Positions 9,035 to 16,795 of a stretch of DNA of 64,000 nt are shown one piece after another. The stretch is taken from the NCBI RefSeq assembly GCF_011090385.1, contig NZ_SEWW01000002.1, positions 175,825 to 239,824 of the forward strand, read 5' to 3'. Position numbers and translations under genes: made by a program. Numbering within the stretch: position 1 is the first letter of the stretch; every line of letters begins with the position of its first letter. The notes under the pieces were generated by a model. It made no database searches. It had not been told where the DNA came from and saw only the letters and a program-made list of their open reading frames with translations. This DNA is from Aquirufa beregesia (GTDB lineage: Bacteria > Bacteroidota > Bacteroidia > Cytophagales > Spirosomataceae).

Positions 9035-11458
9035 ATGAAAAAGCTCTGTTTACTACTAAGCATTTGCTGCTTTTCCTTTCTTTCTTATTCCCAGCATATA
9101 GGCCCTACCGTTTCTTTACCTAACGGATGGAAATTAAGTCCAGCCGGGAAATCTTTTCCCTTGGGCGACTTACCACTTAATATGGTCATTAGTCATTCCA
9201 AAAAATGGGCGGCAGTGACCAATAACGGGCAAAGTAAGCACAGTGTTTACCTCATTGATTTGGCTAAACAACAAGTAGTGGATTCCATGACTGTGGCCAA
9301 AGCCTGGTATGGATTAGCCTTTAATTCAGATGATTCCCAATTGTTTGTTTCAGGAGGTCATGACAATAAAATACTTCGTTTGGGAGTATCTGGAGGGAAA
9401 CTAAGTTTACTAGGGGATATCAAATTAGGAGATGCTTGGCCCAACCGCATTGCGCCATCGGGTTTAGCTTTTGATGATGTACGTCAAAGATTATATGTGG
9501 TGACGCGTGATAACCGAAGCTTATACATCATAGATGCTAAAAGCAATCAAGTGCTTAAGCAATTTGGCATGGATGGAGAAGCTTATATGTGTTTGTTGAG
9601 TCCTTCCAATAATGAACTGTATATTTCTTGTTGGGGATGCAATCAGGTTTTGGTATTTGATTTAAAGACCAATCTTTGGAAAAAATCTATTGAAGTAGGA
9701 GATAATCCTAATGAAATGGTGCTACATCCCAATGGTAGAACTTTGATGGTATGTAATGCCAATGACAATAGTGTTTCGGTGATTGATTTAAAAACTCAAA
9801 AAGTTGCAGAGACTTTGGATGTGGCCTTGTACCCTAATTCTCCAGCGGGATCTACCACCAATGGACTGGCCATTGATCCTAAAAGTAACTACTTGTACAT
9901 CGCCAATGCGGATAATAATTGTTTGGCCGTTTTTGATGTCAATATACCTGGGAAAAGTCAGGCCAAAGGATTTATTCCAGTGGGTTGGTATCCTAGCAAT
10001 GTCAAAGTAATCAACAATCAAATCTGGGTTATTAATGGCAAAGGAAATACTTCTATGGCCAACCCTTATGGCCCCAGACCTGTTCGAAAAGGAGAGGAGG
10101 TAAATTTACATGCAGGAGATTCCAATGCTCCAAAGGAAGTACAATACATTGGCTCTATGTTTAAAGGAACTATGAGTGTCATTCCTAGTCCTAAGCCTCA
10201 AGAATTGCCAGTTTATACTAAGGCGGCCTATCAAAACTCAGCCTATCAACCTGAAAAATCAGGGATGGCAGACAAGCAGGCTCCCGGTTTTCCTATTCCC
10301 ATGAAGGCAGGGCAAGTTTCCCCAATCAAATACGTGTTTTATGTCATTAAAGAAAATAGAACCTATGATCAGGTTTTAGCGGATGTCAAAGGAGGAAATG
10401 TGGATACGACTTTATTGCTTTTTGGCAGAAAATATACTCCCAATCAACATGCCATTGCTGAGTCATTTGTGTTATTGGATAATTTTTACGTGGATGCCGA
10501 AGTGAGTGCAGATGGACACCATTGGACTATGGGTGCTTATGCCACGGATTACATGGAGAAAAGTTGGCCTACTAGCTATGGTGGTCGAGGAGGAGGAATT
10601 TATGGAGAGGCTGAGCGGAGTGTATCTCAAAATAAGAATGGATATATTTGGGATCAATGTAACCGTTATGGAGTGTCCTTTAGAACTTATGGGGAGTTTG
10701 TTTCCAATGGGAAAGCCAATATTCCCGTATTGAATAATCATTTTAATCCGACCTTTCCAAGTTATAATTTGTCCATTCAGGATACTACTCGCTTAGCCAT
10801 TTGGAAGAAGGAATTTGAACAAATGGTCAAAGAGAACCGAGTTCCCAGATTTAATTCTTTACGTATGGGGAATGACCACACGGAAGGTTTACGAATTGGG
10901 AAACCGACACCCTATGCACACGTGGCCGACAATGATTTAGCCGTGGGCCAATTGATTGAAACATTAGCTAAAAGCCCAATTTGGAATGAAACGGCTGTGT
11001 TTATCTTAGAAGATGATGCCCAAAACGGAGCAGATCATGTGGATGCGCATAGGAGTACGGCTTATGTGGCAGGGGGATTTGTTAAACGGAATTTTGTGGA
11101 TCATACCATGTACACCACCAGTTCTATGTTACGTACTATGGAACTGATTTTAGGTTTACCTCCTATGACACAGTATGATGCTGCAGCTATGCCTATGTGG
11201 AGAAGTTTTGATTCCGTGGCTAAGCCATTTGAGTTTAAAGCGATTATTCCACAAATCAATTTATTGGAGAAAAATGTAGCCCGCAATGAATGGCAAAGGC
11301 AATCCGAGCATTTTAATTTTGAAAAAGAAGATGCTAATAATGATGTAGCTTTTAATCGGGTATTGTGGCATGGATTAAAAGGAAATGTTCCATTCCCCGG
11401 GCCCAAGAGAGCAGCCTTTATCTTCCCTGTCAAGAAAAAGGATAAAGGGGATGATTGA
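9035..11458 (+). CDS. YncE-like beta-propeller / phosphoesterase fusion, secreted
   Basis: This 807-residue protein starts with a signal peptide (cleavage near residue 20, after SYS). Residues about 40-370 form a seven-bladed-type beta-propeller with YVTN/YncE-like repeats such as YIANADNNCLAVFD and LMVCNANDNSVSVID. Residues about 430-780 belong to the phosphoesterase family that includes phospholipase C-type enzymes: the start motif is IKENRTYDQVL near 436, followed by SADGHHW near 490 and LEDDAQNGADHVDAHR near 656. Such fusions are common in Bacteroidota and probably hydrolyse phosphate esters in the periplasm. The gene stands alone and is followed by a hairpin and a convergent gene. Substrate unknown. 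Confidence 0.85.
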   Translation: MKKLCLLLSICCFSFLSYSQHIGPTVSLPNGWKLSPAGKSFPLGDLPLNMVISHSKKWAAVTNNGQSKHSVYLIDLAKQQVVDSMTVAKAWYGLAFNSDDSQLFVSGGHDNKILRLGVSGGKLSLLGDIKLGDAWPNRIAPSGLAFDDVRQRLYVVTRDNRSLYIIDAKSNQVLKQFGMDGEAYMCLLSPSNNELYISCWGCNQVLVFDLKTNLWKKSIEVGDNPNEMVLHPNGRTLMVCNANDNSVSVIDLKTQKVAETLDVALYPNSPAGSTTNGLAIDPKSNYLYIANADNNCLAVFDVNIPGKSQAKGFIPVGWYPSNVKVINNQIWVINGKGNTSMANPYGPRPVRKGEEVNLHAGDSNAPKEVQYIGSMFKGTMSVIPSPKPQELPVYTKAAYQNSAYQPEKSGMADKQAPGFPIPMKAGQVSPIKYVFYVIKENRTYDQVLADVKGGNVDTTLLLFGRKYTPNQHAIAESFVLLDNFYVDAEVSADGHHWTMGAYATDYMEKSWPTSYGGRGGGIYGEAERSVSQNKNGYIWDQCNRYGVSFRTYGEFVSNGKANIPVLNNHFNPTFPSYNLSIQDTTRLAIWKKEFEQMVKENRVPRFNSLRMGNDHTEGLRIGKPTPYAHVADNDLAVGQLIETLAKSPIWNETAVFILEDDAQNGADHVDAHRSTAYVAGGFVKRNFVDHTMYTTSSMLRTMELILGLPPMTQYDAAAMPMWRSFDSVAKPFEFKAIIPQINLLEKNVARNEWQRQSEHFNFEKEDANNDVAFNRVLWHGLKGNVPFPGPKRAAFIFPVKKKDKGDD

Positions 11459-11466
11459 TTTTTGCC

Positions 11467-11495
11467 ATACCGGAGGCTCTCGAAGCCACCGGTAT
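11467..11495. repeat. intergenic hairpin repeat, copy A (GAGGCTCTCGAAGCCACC core)
   Basis: ATACCGG (11467-11473) pairs with CCGGTAT (11489-11495), and after one A/A mismatch GGCT pairs with AGCC around a five-base CTCGA loop. The 18-base core GAGGCTCTCGAAGCCACC (11473-11490) recurs exactly, inverted, at 12004-12021 and imperfectly at 12192-12215. The hairpin lies between two convergent genes and could end transcription, but neither side has a T-tract. Confidence 0.7.
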
Positions 11496-11512
11496 ACAGC
11501 TACCCTATGTCC

Positions 11513-11935
11513 CTAAGGTTCATGTTGTATTTTCAATTCCACTGAATGCGCTTCGCGTATAAACCAAGCTGTAGATAAAAGTGCTAGATTTTTAATGATG
11601 TATTGCCCTATCAAAGTAGGGGTAAAAATGAATTGCCAAGTATCATTGGGAAGAAAAACCGTAGGAAGGAAGGTGGTGATCAAGTGCAATATCAATGCGT
11701 AAAATGCCCAAGAAGTGAGGGCTGGAAATAACCAAACCAGACCTAAGGCACATTCTATAAATCCAAAATAGAAGGAGAAAGTATCTAAGCCGAGTGCTTG
11801 ATGTAAGGTGGCTTCATACAGATGTTCTACCAACTTTTCCGCGGGAGAAATACCAGCTACTTTCAATGCCCCAAACCAGAAATAAATAATAAATAAGGAG
11901 ATTCTACTGAACCAAATGATTGTCTTTCTTTCCAT
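11513..11935 (-). CDS. DoxX-like small integral membrane protein
   Basis: This 140-residue membrane protein begins at ATG 11935 (MERKTIIWFSR); the frame is open seven codons further from a TTG, which is less likely. Four hydrophobic helices are visible, with the signature IYFWFGALKVAGISPAE in helix 1 and GFIECALGLVWL in helix 2, as in DoxX/DUF417-type proteins. Members sit in the inner membrane and are linked to redox or quinone-related processes, but no reaction can be assigned. It is monocistronic, with the palindromic repeat region upstream and a convergent phosphoesterase gene downstream. Confidence 0.75.
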   Translation of the reverse strand: MERKTIIWFSRISLFIIYFWFGALKVAGISPAEKLVEHLYEATLHQALGLDTFSFYFGFIECALGLVWLFPALTSWAFYALILHLITTFLPTVFLPNDTWQFIFTPTLIGQYIIKNLALLSTAWFIREAHSVELKIQHEP

Positions 11936-12001
11936 AACCTGAAGCCTTTGCTTCAAAACTAAGTGAAGGTGAAAGAATTAAAAATGATAATCATCAGCTA
12001 T

Positions 12002-12215
12002 ATGGTGGCTTCGAGAGCCTCAGCCACCATTACCGAATTTTGACACTCCGCTATTCGACATCTGTGATGTCGAATGGAAAATAAGAAGTTGAAATTTTGC
12101 AATCCAGGTAGTATATGTAGAATTAACTAGTTGTTCGACATCACAGATGTCGAACAGCAGAGTATTGCGGAGCGATAATAAAATTAATAAGGAGGCTGAG
12201 ATTCTCGAAGCCACC
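12002..12215. repeat. nested palindromic intergenic element (copies B and C plus two inner hairpins)
   Basis: This stretch fills the gap between the DoxX-like gene and recJ. Its left edge is a 9-bp perfect stem, ATGGTGGCT (12002-12010) with AGCCACCAT (12022-12030). Its right edge, 12191-12215, is the related GGAGGCT...AGCCACC hairpin placed just after the recJ stop. Inside are two more perfect hairpins: ATTCGACATC-TGT-GATGTCGAAT (12053-12075) and TGTTCGACATC-ACA-GATGTCGAACA (12132-12156). The inner pair are inverted relative to each other, and the sequence around them (CTCCGC / GCGGAG) also mirrors, so the whole is an imperfect long palindrome about 214 bases across. No coding capacity is convincing. 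It may be a small mobile repeat or a bidirectional terminator complex. Confidence 0.7.
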
Positions 12216-12219
12216 AATA

Positions 12220-13950
12220 TTAGGCCATATCCAAGGCTCTCAGTTGAAGTTTTCGGTTACCTCTAAACTCATTCACTTCCAGGTGATAGACTAACGAAAT
12301 GGGTTTTTGTTGTAAATAAGCCTCCATCAAGCCTTCGTAAAAGTCAGCTCTTAGGTTAAAAGCAATGACCTCCATAGGTGGATTTTCAGGTTTATCTTGG
12401 ACAAATAATTTCAGGTGAGCTTCCTTCATAATGGTGGGTGGAGCACTTTGAAAAAGTTGATTACTTTGAAAAAGCGGAATCATATTTCCTGGTCCAAAAG
12501 GAGAAAGACGAATCAATAATTTGTCGTGAAATGTTAGATTAAGCGCAGAAAGTGGAACTTCCATATCAATCAATAATTCTGCTTGAGGTGGATTTTCACT
12601 TAATCCTTTTTTGACTAGATCATCAAATCGCTGAATAAAAGCAGGTAAATCTTCAGGTTTTAAATGTAAACCTGCTGCATGGGTATGGCCGCCAAACTGA
12701 ACCAACAAATCGGCACAAGATTCTAGAGCCGCATGGATATCAAAACCTTTGACAGAGCGTGCCGAACCAACTAAATGACCATTCGATTCAGTGAGAATGA
12801 TGGTTGGACGATAATAGTGTTCTTGCATTTTACTTGCTACAATACCGACTACCCCTTTGTGCCAAGAAGGATGAAATAGTACCGTAGAAAAGGCAGTTGG
12901 TAAAAATGCATCTTCTTGGAATATTTCTAAGGCTTGTTGAACAATTTCTTTTTCTACTTCTTTCCGACTTTGATTTTGTTTCAAAACGGCTTCTGCTAAT
13001 TGGCTGGCTTCTAGGGTGTCGGATGCTAGTAATAATTTAACGGCACCATGTGCATGGTCCATTCTACCTGCGGCATTGATGACAGGAGAAATGGAAAAAA
13101 CGATATCTGTCACTTGAATAGGAGCCGTTCTTCCTGCATTTTGAAGTAGGTAGGCTAATCCAGGAGAAGGATTGTTACTTAGCTTCTCTAAACCAAAATA
13201 GGTAAATATTCGATTTTCTCCAGTGATTGGAACCATATCAGCGGCTATACTGCAAGCCAGTAAATCGATTCGTTCCCAAAGCGGCTCGGGCTCTAAAAAA
13301 TTGGCTTCAATAAAGGCTTGTAAGAGTTTGAAACCTACTCCACAACCCGTCAATTCCTTGAAGGGATAGGAACAGTCTTTTCGTTTGGGATCTAAAACTG
13401 CCAAAGCATCGGGTAATTCATCTTCGGGTAAGTGATGGTCGCAGACAATAAAATCAATGCCCTGTTCATTACACCAAGCAACTCTTTCATGAGCTTTGAT
13501 GCCACAGTCTAGCGAAATGATTAAGCTGTAATGATTGTCTTTGGCATATTGAACTCCAGCTTGAGAAACACCATAGCCCTCAGAGTATCGGTCGGGGATG
13601 TAATAGTCGCAATCGGCCCCAAGAATTTCACTTAAATAGCCATAAACCAGAGCCACGGAAGTGGTGCCATCCACATCATAATCACCATAAATCAATATTT
13701 TCTCACCAGTCTCCAAGGCTAGGCCAAGCCGTTCCACGGCTTTGTCCATATCTTTCATCAAAAAAGGATCATGGATGGAAGCTATTTCAGGGAGCATGAA
13801 AGCTTTGGCTTGTTCAAAGTTTTGTATTCCTCTTGATAAAAGTAATTGTAAGAAATATGGGTTTTTAACGGTACTTAATTCTTGAGAAAGCTGTTGTAAT
13901 GCTTCTTTTTCAGGAGGAGGCAACAGCGTCCATTTCTTTTTAGGCAACAT
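12220..13950 (-). CDS. recJ: single-stranded-DNA-specific exonuclease RecJ
   Basis: This 576-residue protein matches the full length of RecJ. It degrades single-stranded DNA 5' to 3' in recombination and mismatch repair. The DHH-phosphoesterase motifs are present: YGDYDVDG at 88-95, SLDCG at 146-150, DHH at 171-173 and NAAGRM further on. The DHHA1 signature FGGHTHAAGLHL follows near 430, and a C-terminal OB-like RecJ domain closes the protein. It starts at ATG 13950 (MLPKKKW). The roughly 200 bases upstream hold no recognisable promoter box and end at the IS element. This is a housekeeping gene and not part of the polysaccharide locus. Confidence 0.97.
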   Translation of the reverse strand: MLPKKKWTLLPPPEKEALQQLSQELSTVKNPYFLQLLLSRGIQNFEQAKAFMLPEIASIHDPFLMKDMDKAVERLGLALETGEKILIYGDYDVDGTTSVALVYGYLSEILGADCDYYIPDRYSEGYGVSQAGVQYAKDNHYSLIISLDCGIKAHERVAWCNEQGIDFIVCDHHLPEDELPDALAVLDPKRKDCSYPFKELTGCGVGFKLLQAFIEANFLEPEPLWERIDLLACSIAADMVPITGENRIFTYFGLEKLSNNPSPGLAYLLQNAGRTAPIQVTDIVFSISPVINAAGRMDHAHGAVKLLLASDTLEASQLAEAVLKQNQSRKEVEKEIVQQALEIFQEDAFLPTAFSTVLFHPSWHKGVVGIVASKMQEHYYRPTIILTESNGHLVGSARSVKGFDIHAALESCADLLVQFGGHTHAAGLHLKPEDLPAFIQRFDDLVKKGLSENPPQAELLIDMEVPLSALNLTFHDKLLIRLSPFGPGNMIPLFQSNQLFQSAPPTIMKEAHLKLFVQDKPENPPMEVIAFNLRADFYEGLMEAYLQQKPISLVYHLEVNEFRGNRKLQLRALDMA

Positions 13951-14150
13951 AGAGTGTCGGCGTATAGAGGTATAAAACAGGTATTAGTGTTTTTTATTAT
14001 GGTTTAGAATGAAAGAATTGGAGGTATTTTATGGGTCATTCATTCAATGCATATTCAATCAATAAATCTCTATAAATATCCCCAGAATAAATAATTAAAT
14101 AATTGATTATCAATTGTTTGATTTTAAAATGTAAAACTCTACCTTTTACA

Positions 14151-14175
14151 TGCACTTCCCTGATTAGAGTTGACC
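14151..14175 (+). repeat. IS terminal inverted repeat (orfB end)
   Basis: This repeat matches the other end at about 19 of 25 positions. Both share the blocks TCCCTGAT and GTTGACC. It contains the orfB stop codon. The preceding ACA is the target-site duplication. Confidence 0.88.
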
Positions 14176-15090
14176 GGTTTCTAATAATTTTTCATTGTTA
14201 AAAATAGTAAATCTTGGTCTTGAAAAAAACTTATTATTATTCCAACTTTCTTCAAAACTTACAGGACTTAATTTCCCATTATTATTATGTGGTCTTTTGT
14301 TATTATAATGATAAACTGCTTTATCAACACACTTTTTTAATTGTTCATAATTTTTAGGTTTCCAGTGGTCTAAGTATTCCTCTTTAATGGTTCTATTTAT
14401 TCGTTCAGCATATGCATTATCTTGAGCAGAAATAGCCATAGAGATTTTACATTTATTAGCTTTTAATAACTCTATATAGGGCTTATAAATATATTGAGAT
14501 CCTCTGTCAGAATGATGTATTTTGGGTGCTTTATTGTTTTTTAAAGCCATTTCCATTGCTTTAACATTTGCATCAGCTCTCATACTATTTGAAAGTTGAT
14601 GTCCCACTATTTTTTTGGTATAAACATCAATGATAAAGACAGCGTAATAGAACTTCTCTTCCTGCTTCACATAAATATATGTGATATCAGATTGCCAAAT
14701 AATTGACGGCGCCATTACTTCCATTCCTTTTATCAAATTCGAATAATGAACAGATGCAGGATAAGTTGTCCGCTGGTAATTCTTTTTTGTTTTCAATCTA
14801 AAACCTAAATCCATAAAGACATCGATAAATCGATCTCTGCCAATGAAATCAGGTTTTAGGGTATGATACATCTTTTCAACCCCACAACCAGGATGGTCCC
14901 TTCTTAACTCCTCAGCTTCAAGTAAAAGCAATTGAATAGATTGATCAAATGCTAATTGTCTCTTAGCATATTGATTTACAGCTTGCTTACTAATCCCAAT
15001 TTCTTGATAAAGCTGATTTAAAGAAAATTTTATTTTTCCTTGATTGTTTCGAAACCAGTCGATTGTGAGGTGTTGAAGTTTTTTTTGATA
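14164..15090 (-). CDS. IS3-family transposase OrfB (DDE integrase), made by -1 frameshift
   Basis: The orfB frame is open from 15090 down to the stop at 14164-14166 and overlaps the end of orfA by about 60 bases. No good ATG exists at its head (the first NTG-type start is near 14931, already inside the domain), so expression as an OrfAB fusion is expected. An HTH_21-like region (HPGCGVEKMYHTLK) precedes the rve integrase core. The catalytic triad is visible: WQSDITY, HHSDRGSQY and NAYAERINRTIKEE, with about 33 residues between the second D and the E. The C-terminal YHYNNKRPH motif is intact. The protein cuts and joins IS ends during transposition and looks functional. Confidence 0.9.
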   Translation of the reverse strand, partial: YQKKLQHLTIDWFRNNQGKIKFSLNQLYQEIGISKQAVNQYAKRQLAFDQSIQLLLLEAEELRRDHPGCGVEKMYHTLKPDFIGRDRFIDVFMDLGFRLKTKKNYQRTTYPASVHYSNLIKGMEVMAPSIIWQSDITYIYVKQEEKFYYAVFIIDVYTKKIVGHQLSNSMRADANVKAMEMALKNNKAPKIHHSDRGSQYIYKPYIELLKANKCKISMAISAQDNAYAERINRTIKEEYLDHWKPKNYEQLKKCVDKAVYHYNNKRPHNNNGKLSPVSFEESWNNNKFFSRPRFTIFNNEKLLETGQL

Positions 15091-15428
15091 TCAACTTTTA
15101 ATTCAAGCTTGGCAATATCAATCATCTTTTCAAGATAATCAATCTTAATTTGCTTCTGACCGACGGTCTGCTCTAATTGCTTAATTTTTAATTCTAGTTC
15201 TTTTAGTTTTGACATAGTGCTAACATGATGTTCTACAACTCTGTAGCCCTTTTGGTTAAAGGTAGAAAATTTATAAATCCAATTATAGATGGTTGGATTA
15301 GAAATCCTATATAATTTCTCTAACTGGCAAACACTAAATTTCCCAGACTCAAACATACTCACAATTTCTCGTTTAAATGCTTCCGAGTAACAACGAGTTT
15401 TCCTGATTTGATGTAAATTCGCTTTCAT
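15030..15428 (-). CDS. IS3-family transposase OrfA (HTH protein)
   Basis: This 132-residue protein begins at ATG 15428 with MKANLHQIRKTRCYSEAFK. Residues 12-60 form a helix-turn-helix of the transposase-8/IS3 type (FKREIVSMFESGKFSV... NPTIYNWIYKF). A leucine-zipper-like coiled coil spans roughly 70-112 (LKELELKIKQLEQTV), which in this family drives multimerisation. The product binds the terminal repeats and, alone, tends to repress transposition. The frame overlaps orfB through the slippery site. Confidence 0.9.
   Translation of the reverse strand: MKANLHQIRKTRCYSEAFKREIVSMFESGKFSVCQLEKLYRISNPTIYNWIYKFSTFNQKGYRVVEHHVSTMSKLKELELKIKQLEQTVGQKQIKIDYLEKMIDIAKLELKVDIKKNFNTSQSTGFETIKEK
15078..15086 (-). 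other. programmed -1 frameshift slippery site (A8C)
   Basis: On the coding strand the orfA codons read ATC AAA AAA AAC. The run of eight A followed by C contains A_AAA_AAC, a classic IS3-type slippery heptamer. Slipping back one base joins orfA directly to the orfB frame, which becomes open only three codons earlier after a TGA at 15093-15091. The geometry fits translation of an OrfAB transposase. Confidence 0.8.
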
Positions 15429-15444
15429 ATATTTTGACTTTTGT

Positions 15445-15469
15445 GGTCAACATATATCAGGGACGTACA
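15445..15469 (-). repeat. IS terminal inverted repeat (orfA end)
   Basis: Read on the minus strand this end starts TGTACGTCCCTGAT and ends GTTGACC, mirroring 14151-14175. It lies 17 bases upstream of orfA. The next three bases, ACA (15470-15472), repeat the bases flanking the other end. Confidence 0.88.
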
Positions 15470-15497
15470 ACATTCTACATTCTTAATTCTTCATTAC

Positions 15498-16058
15498 TTA
15501 ATGCGCCACCCCATCCCGCTTCACCACTTTCCAAGCAGTAAGGCACATGATTTTTAGGTCAAAGAAAAAGGATTGTTTTTGAAGGTATTCGGCATCGAAT
15601 GCCACTTTTTGTTCATTGGGAATTTCATCTCGACCATTCACTTGGGCCCAACCGGTAAGGCCAGGAATCAAGGTATGAACAGATGCTTCGGTTCTGGCAG
15701 TATTTAGATCGGTCTGACTAGGTAGCGAGGGACGAGGACCTACAAAAGACATGTCGCCGTTCAGGATGCACCACAACTGGGGGATTTCATCTAAACTCGA
15801 TTTTCTTAGGAAAGAACCAATGGGTGTAAGAAATTGATCAGGGTTGTTTAGTAAGTGAGTGGCCACCACGGGGGTATTGGTCAACATGGTTCTGAACTTG
15901 GGCATAGGGAAAGTGCCATTGTTTTTACCCATGCGGGTAGACCAATAAATAATAGGTCCAGGGGAGGTGAATTTTACCAAAAAAGCAATAAAAATGGCAG
16001 GGATTACAAGAATTAGGCCCAAAATAAGGGCTAAAAGTAAATCAAATAATCGCTTCAT
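15498..16058 (-). CDS. bacterial sugar transferase (initiating phosphoglycosyltransferase)
   Basis: This 186-residue protein fits the short (PglC-like) form of the bacterial sugar transferase family. A single membrane-associated helix (residues 5-30, FDLLLALILGLILVIPAIFIA) is followed by the catalytic core with FRTM, SLDEIPQLW, MSFVGPRP and PGLTGWAQVNGR. Such enzymes attach the first sugar phosphate from a UDP-sugar to undecaprenyl phosphate at the inner membrane. It is transcribed away from the main polysaccharide operon, which it most likely primes. The IS element ends 28 bases beyond its stop. The sugar specificity cannot be read. Confidence 0.93.
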   Translation of the reverse strand: MKRLFDLLLALILGLILVIPAIFIAFLVKFTSPGPIIYWSTRMGKNNGTFPMPKFRTMLTNTPVVATHLLNNPDQFLTPIGSFLRKSSLDEIPQLWCILNGDMSFVGPRPSLPSQTDLNTARTEASVHTLIPGLTGWAQVNGRDEIPNEQKVAFDAEYLQKQSFFFDLKIMCLTAWKVVKRDGVAH

Positions 16059-16074
16059 GGTTCAATTTTTGCTA

Positions 16075-16082
16075 CAAATATA
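16075..16082 (-). promoter_or_regulatory. candidate -7 promoter box (TATATTTG) for the sugar transferase
   Basis: On the minus strand TATATTTG fits TAnnTTTG and lies 16 bases before the ATG at 16058. A good -33 TTG is not evident. An inverted repeat overlaps its upstream edge. Confidence 0.45.
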
Positions 16083-16099
16083 GGCAATTTGAAGCCTAT
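16080..16099. repeat. small inverted repeat at the divergent promoter region
   Basis: ATAGGC (16080-16085) pairs with GCCTAT (16094-16099) across an eight-base spacer. It overlaps the upstream side of the minus-strand promoter box, so it could be a binding site for a dimeric regulator such as the winged-helix protein encoded next door. This is inference from position. Confidence 0.35.
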
Positions 16100-16164
16100 G
16101 AGGGATTCCTTCTAAATAAAGTGCCACATAATAAATAATATTTTCCTGTTTACATGAAAAAGTT

Positions 16165-16172
16165 TATTTTTG
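16165..16172 (+). promoter_or_regulatory. candidate -7 promoter box (TATTTTTG) at the head of the polysaccharide operon
   Basis: TATTTTTG fits TAnnTTTG and lies 35 bases before the GTG at 16208, a reasonable leader length. No convincing -33 TTG is seen. It is the best candidate for starting transcription of the long plus-strand locus. Confidence 0.4.
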
Positions 16173-16207
16173 TTACTCAATTTTGTATCAGTCTGCTTAC
16201 CTAATAT

Positions 16208-16789
16208 GTGAGTCAGGTAGGCGAAGCCGTAGTAATCCATCTCTTTTTTTTGCAATTAGATTCCATTTTTTCTGGTAAAATACGTGTCAAGCTATTGACC
16301 AAACTCCTGCTTAATCCAGCCAGTAAGGTTTACTTACGTGGTTTAGAGAGGGAGTTGGGTGTGAGTAGCAATACGGTACGTTTGGAATTAAATAAGCTGA
16401 ATGAGATGCACCTGATCAAAGTTCAGGTAGATCCGGATAATACCAAGGTGAAGCATTATGCAGTAAATACGGCTCACCCAATGTTCAGTTCCTTAAGGGG
16501 AATTATCATGCAATTTGTGGGTTTGGATCAAATCATCGAACAGGTAATCGATAAATTGGGGAATGTAGAAAAGGTTTATTTGACAGGAGATTTGGCAGAA
16601 GGTAAAGATTCTCCATTTGTTGATTTGGTGTTGATAGGTGATGTGGACAAAGACTATTTATATCAATTAATACAGAAGGCCGAGGGGCTTATTCCTCAGA
16701 AAAAAATACGCGTAGCGGTTTATGCTAGCCAAGAACAACATAACTTCTTGGATAATTTTAATGGACCGTATTTTCATTTATTAAATTAG
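16208..16789 (+). CDS. winged-helix regulator with nucleotidyltransferase-like domain
   Basis: This 193-residue protein has no ATG near its start. GTG 16208 or TTG 16250 (giving QLDSIFSGKIR) are the options, and the conserved part begins at the latter. Residues about 20-95 are a winged helix-turn-helix (VYLRGLERELGVSSNTVRLE). Residues about 110-185 resemble a minimal nucleotidyltransferase fold: VYLTGDLAEGKDSPFVDLVLIG aligns with the GSxARGxxxxxSDxDL pattern but lacks the first catalytic Asp. It lies seven bases before the sugar dehydrogenase gene, so it probably controls the polysaccharide locus. The nucleotidyltransferase region may be only a sensing or dimerising fold. Confidence 0.75.
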   Translation: MSQVGEAVVIHLFFLQLDSIFSGKIRVKLLTKLLLNPASKVYLRGLERELGVSSNTVRLELNKLNEMHLIKVQVDPDNTKVKHYAVNTAHPMFSSLRGIIMQFVGLDQIIEQVIDKLGNVEKVYLTGDLAEGKDSPFVDLVLIGDVDKDYLYQLIQKAEGLIPQKKIRVAVYASQEQHNFLDNFNGPYFHLLN

Positions 16790-16795
16790 ATTCAA

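Larger units (their letters stand above)
14151..15469 (-). mobile_element. complete IS3-family insertion sequence, 1319 bp
   Basis: The element is bounded by imperfect terminal inverted repeats of about 25 bp at 14151-14175 and 15445-15469, beginning TGCACTTCCCTGAT and TGTACGTCCCTGAT when each is read inwards. A 3-bp direct repeat ACA flanks it (14148-14150 and 15470-15472), the target duplication expected of this family. It carries orfA and orfB on the minus strand with an A8C slippery site between the frames. The orfB stop (14164-14166) lies inside the terminal repeat. Intact ends, intact reading frames and a clean duplication suggest a fairly recent insertion. It sits between recJ and the sugar transferase gene and disrupts no visible gene. 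Confidence 0.93.

Noticed and set aside
11101-11433. Minus-strand open frame of 110 codons
   Set aside because: Antisense to the conserved C-terminus of the phosphoesterase gene; no independent support.
12020-12217. Minus-strand open frame of 65 codons in the palindromic gap
   Set aside because: It runs through both inner hairpins and one outer repeat, so its sequence is dictated by the palindromes; no protein family features.
14164-15428. Reading the split transposase as a broken pseudogene
   Set aside because: The two frames overlap and are joined by an A8C slippery site with the correct -1 geometry, and all catalytic residues are present, so this is normal IS3 expression.
16154-16204. 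A 16-codon reading frame (MKKFIFVTQFCISLLT) ending three bases before the regulator start
   Set aside because: It could be a leader peptide, but the best promoter box (16165-16172) lies inside it and so short a frame in AT-rich DNA is easily found by chance.
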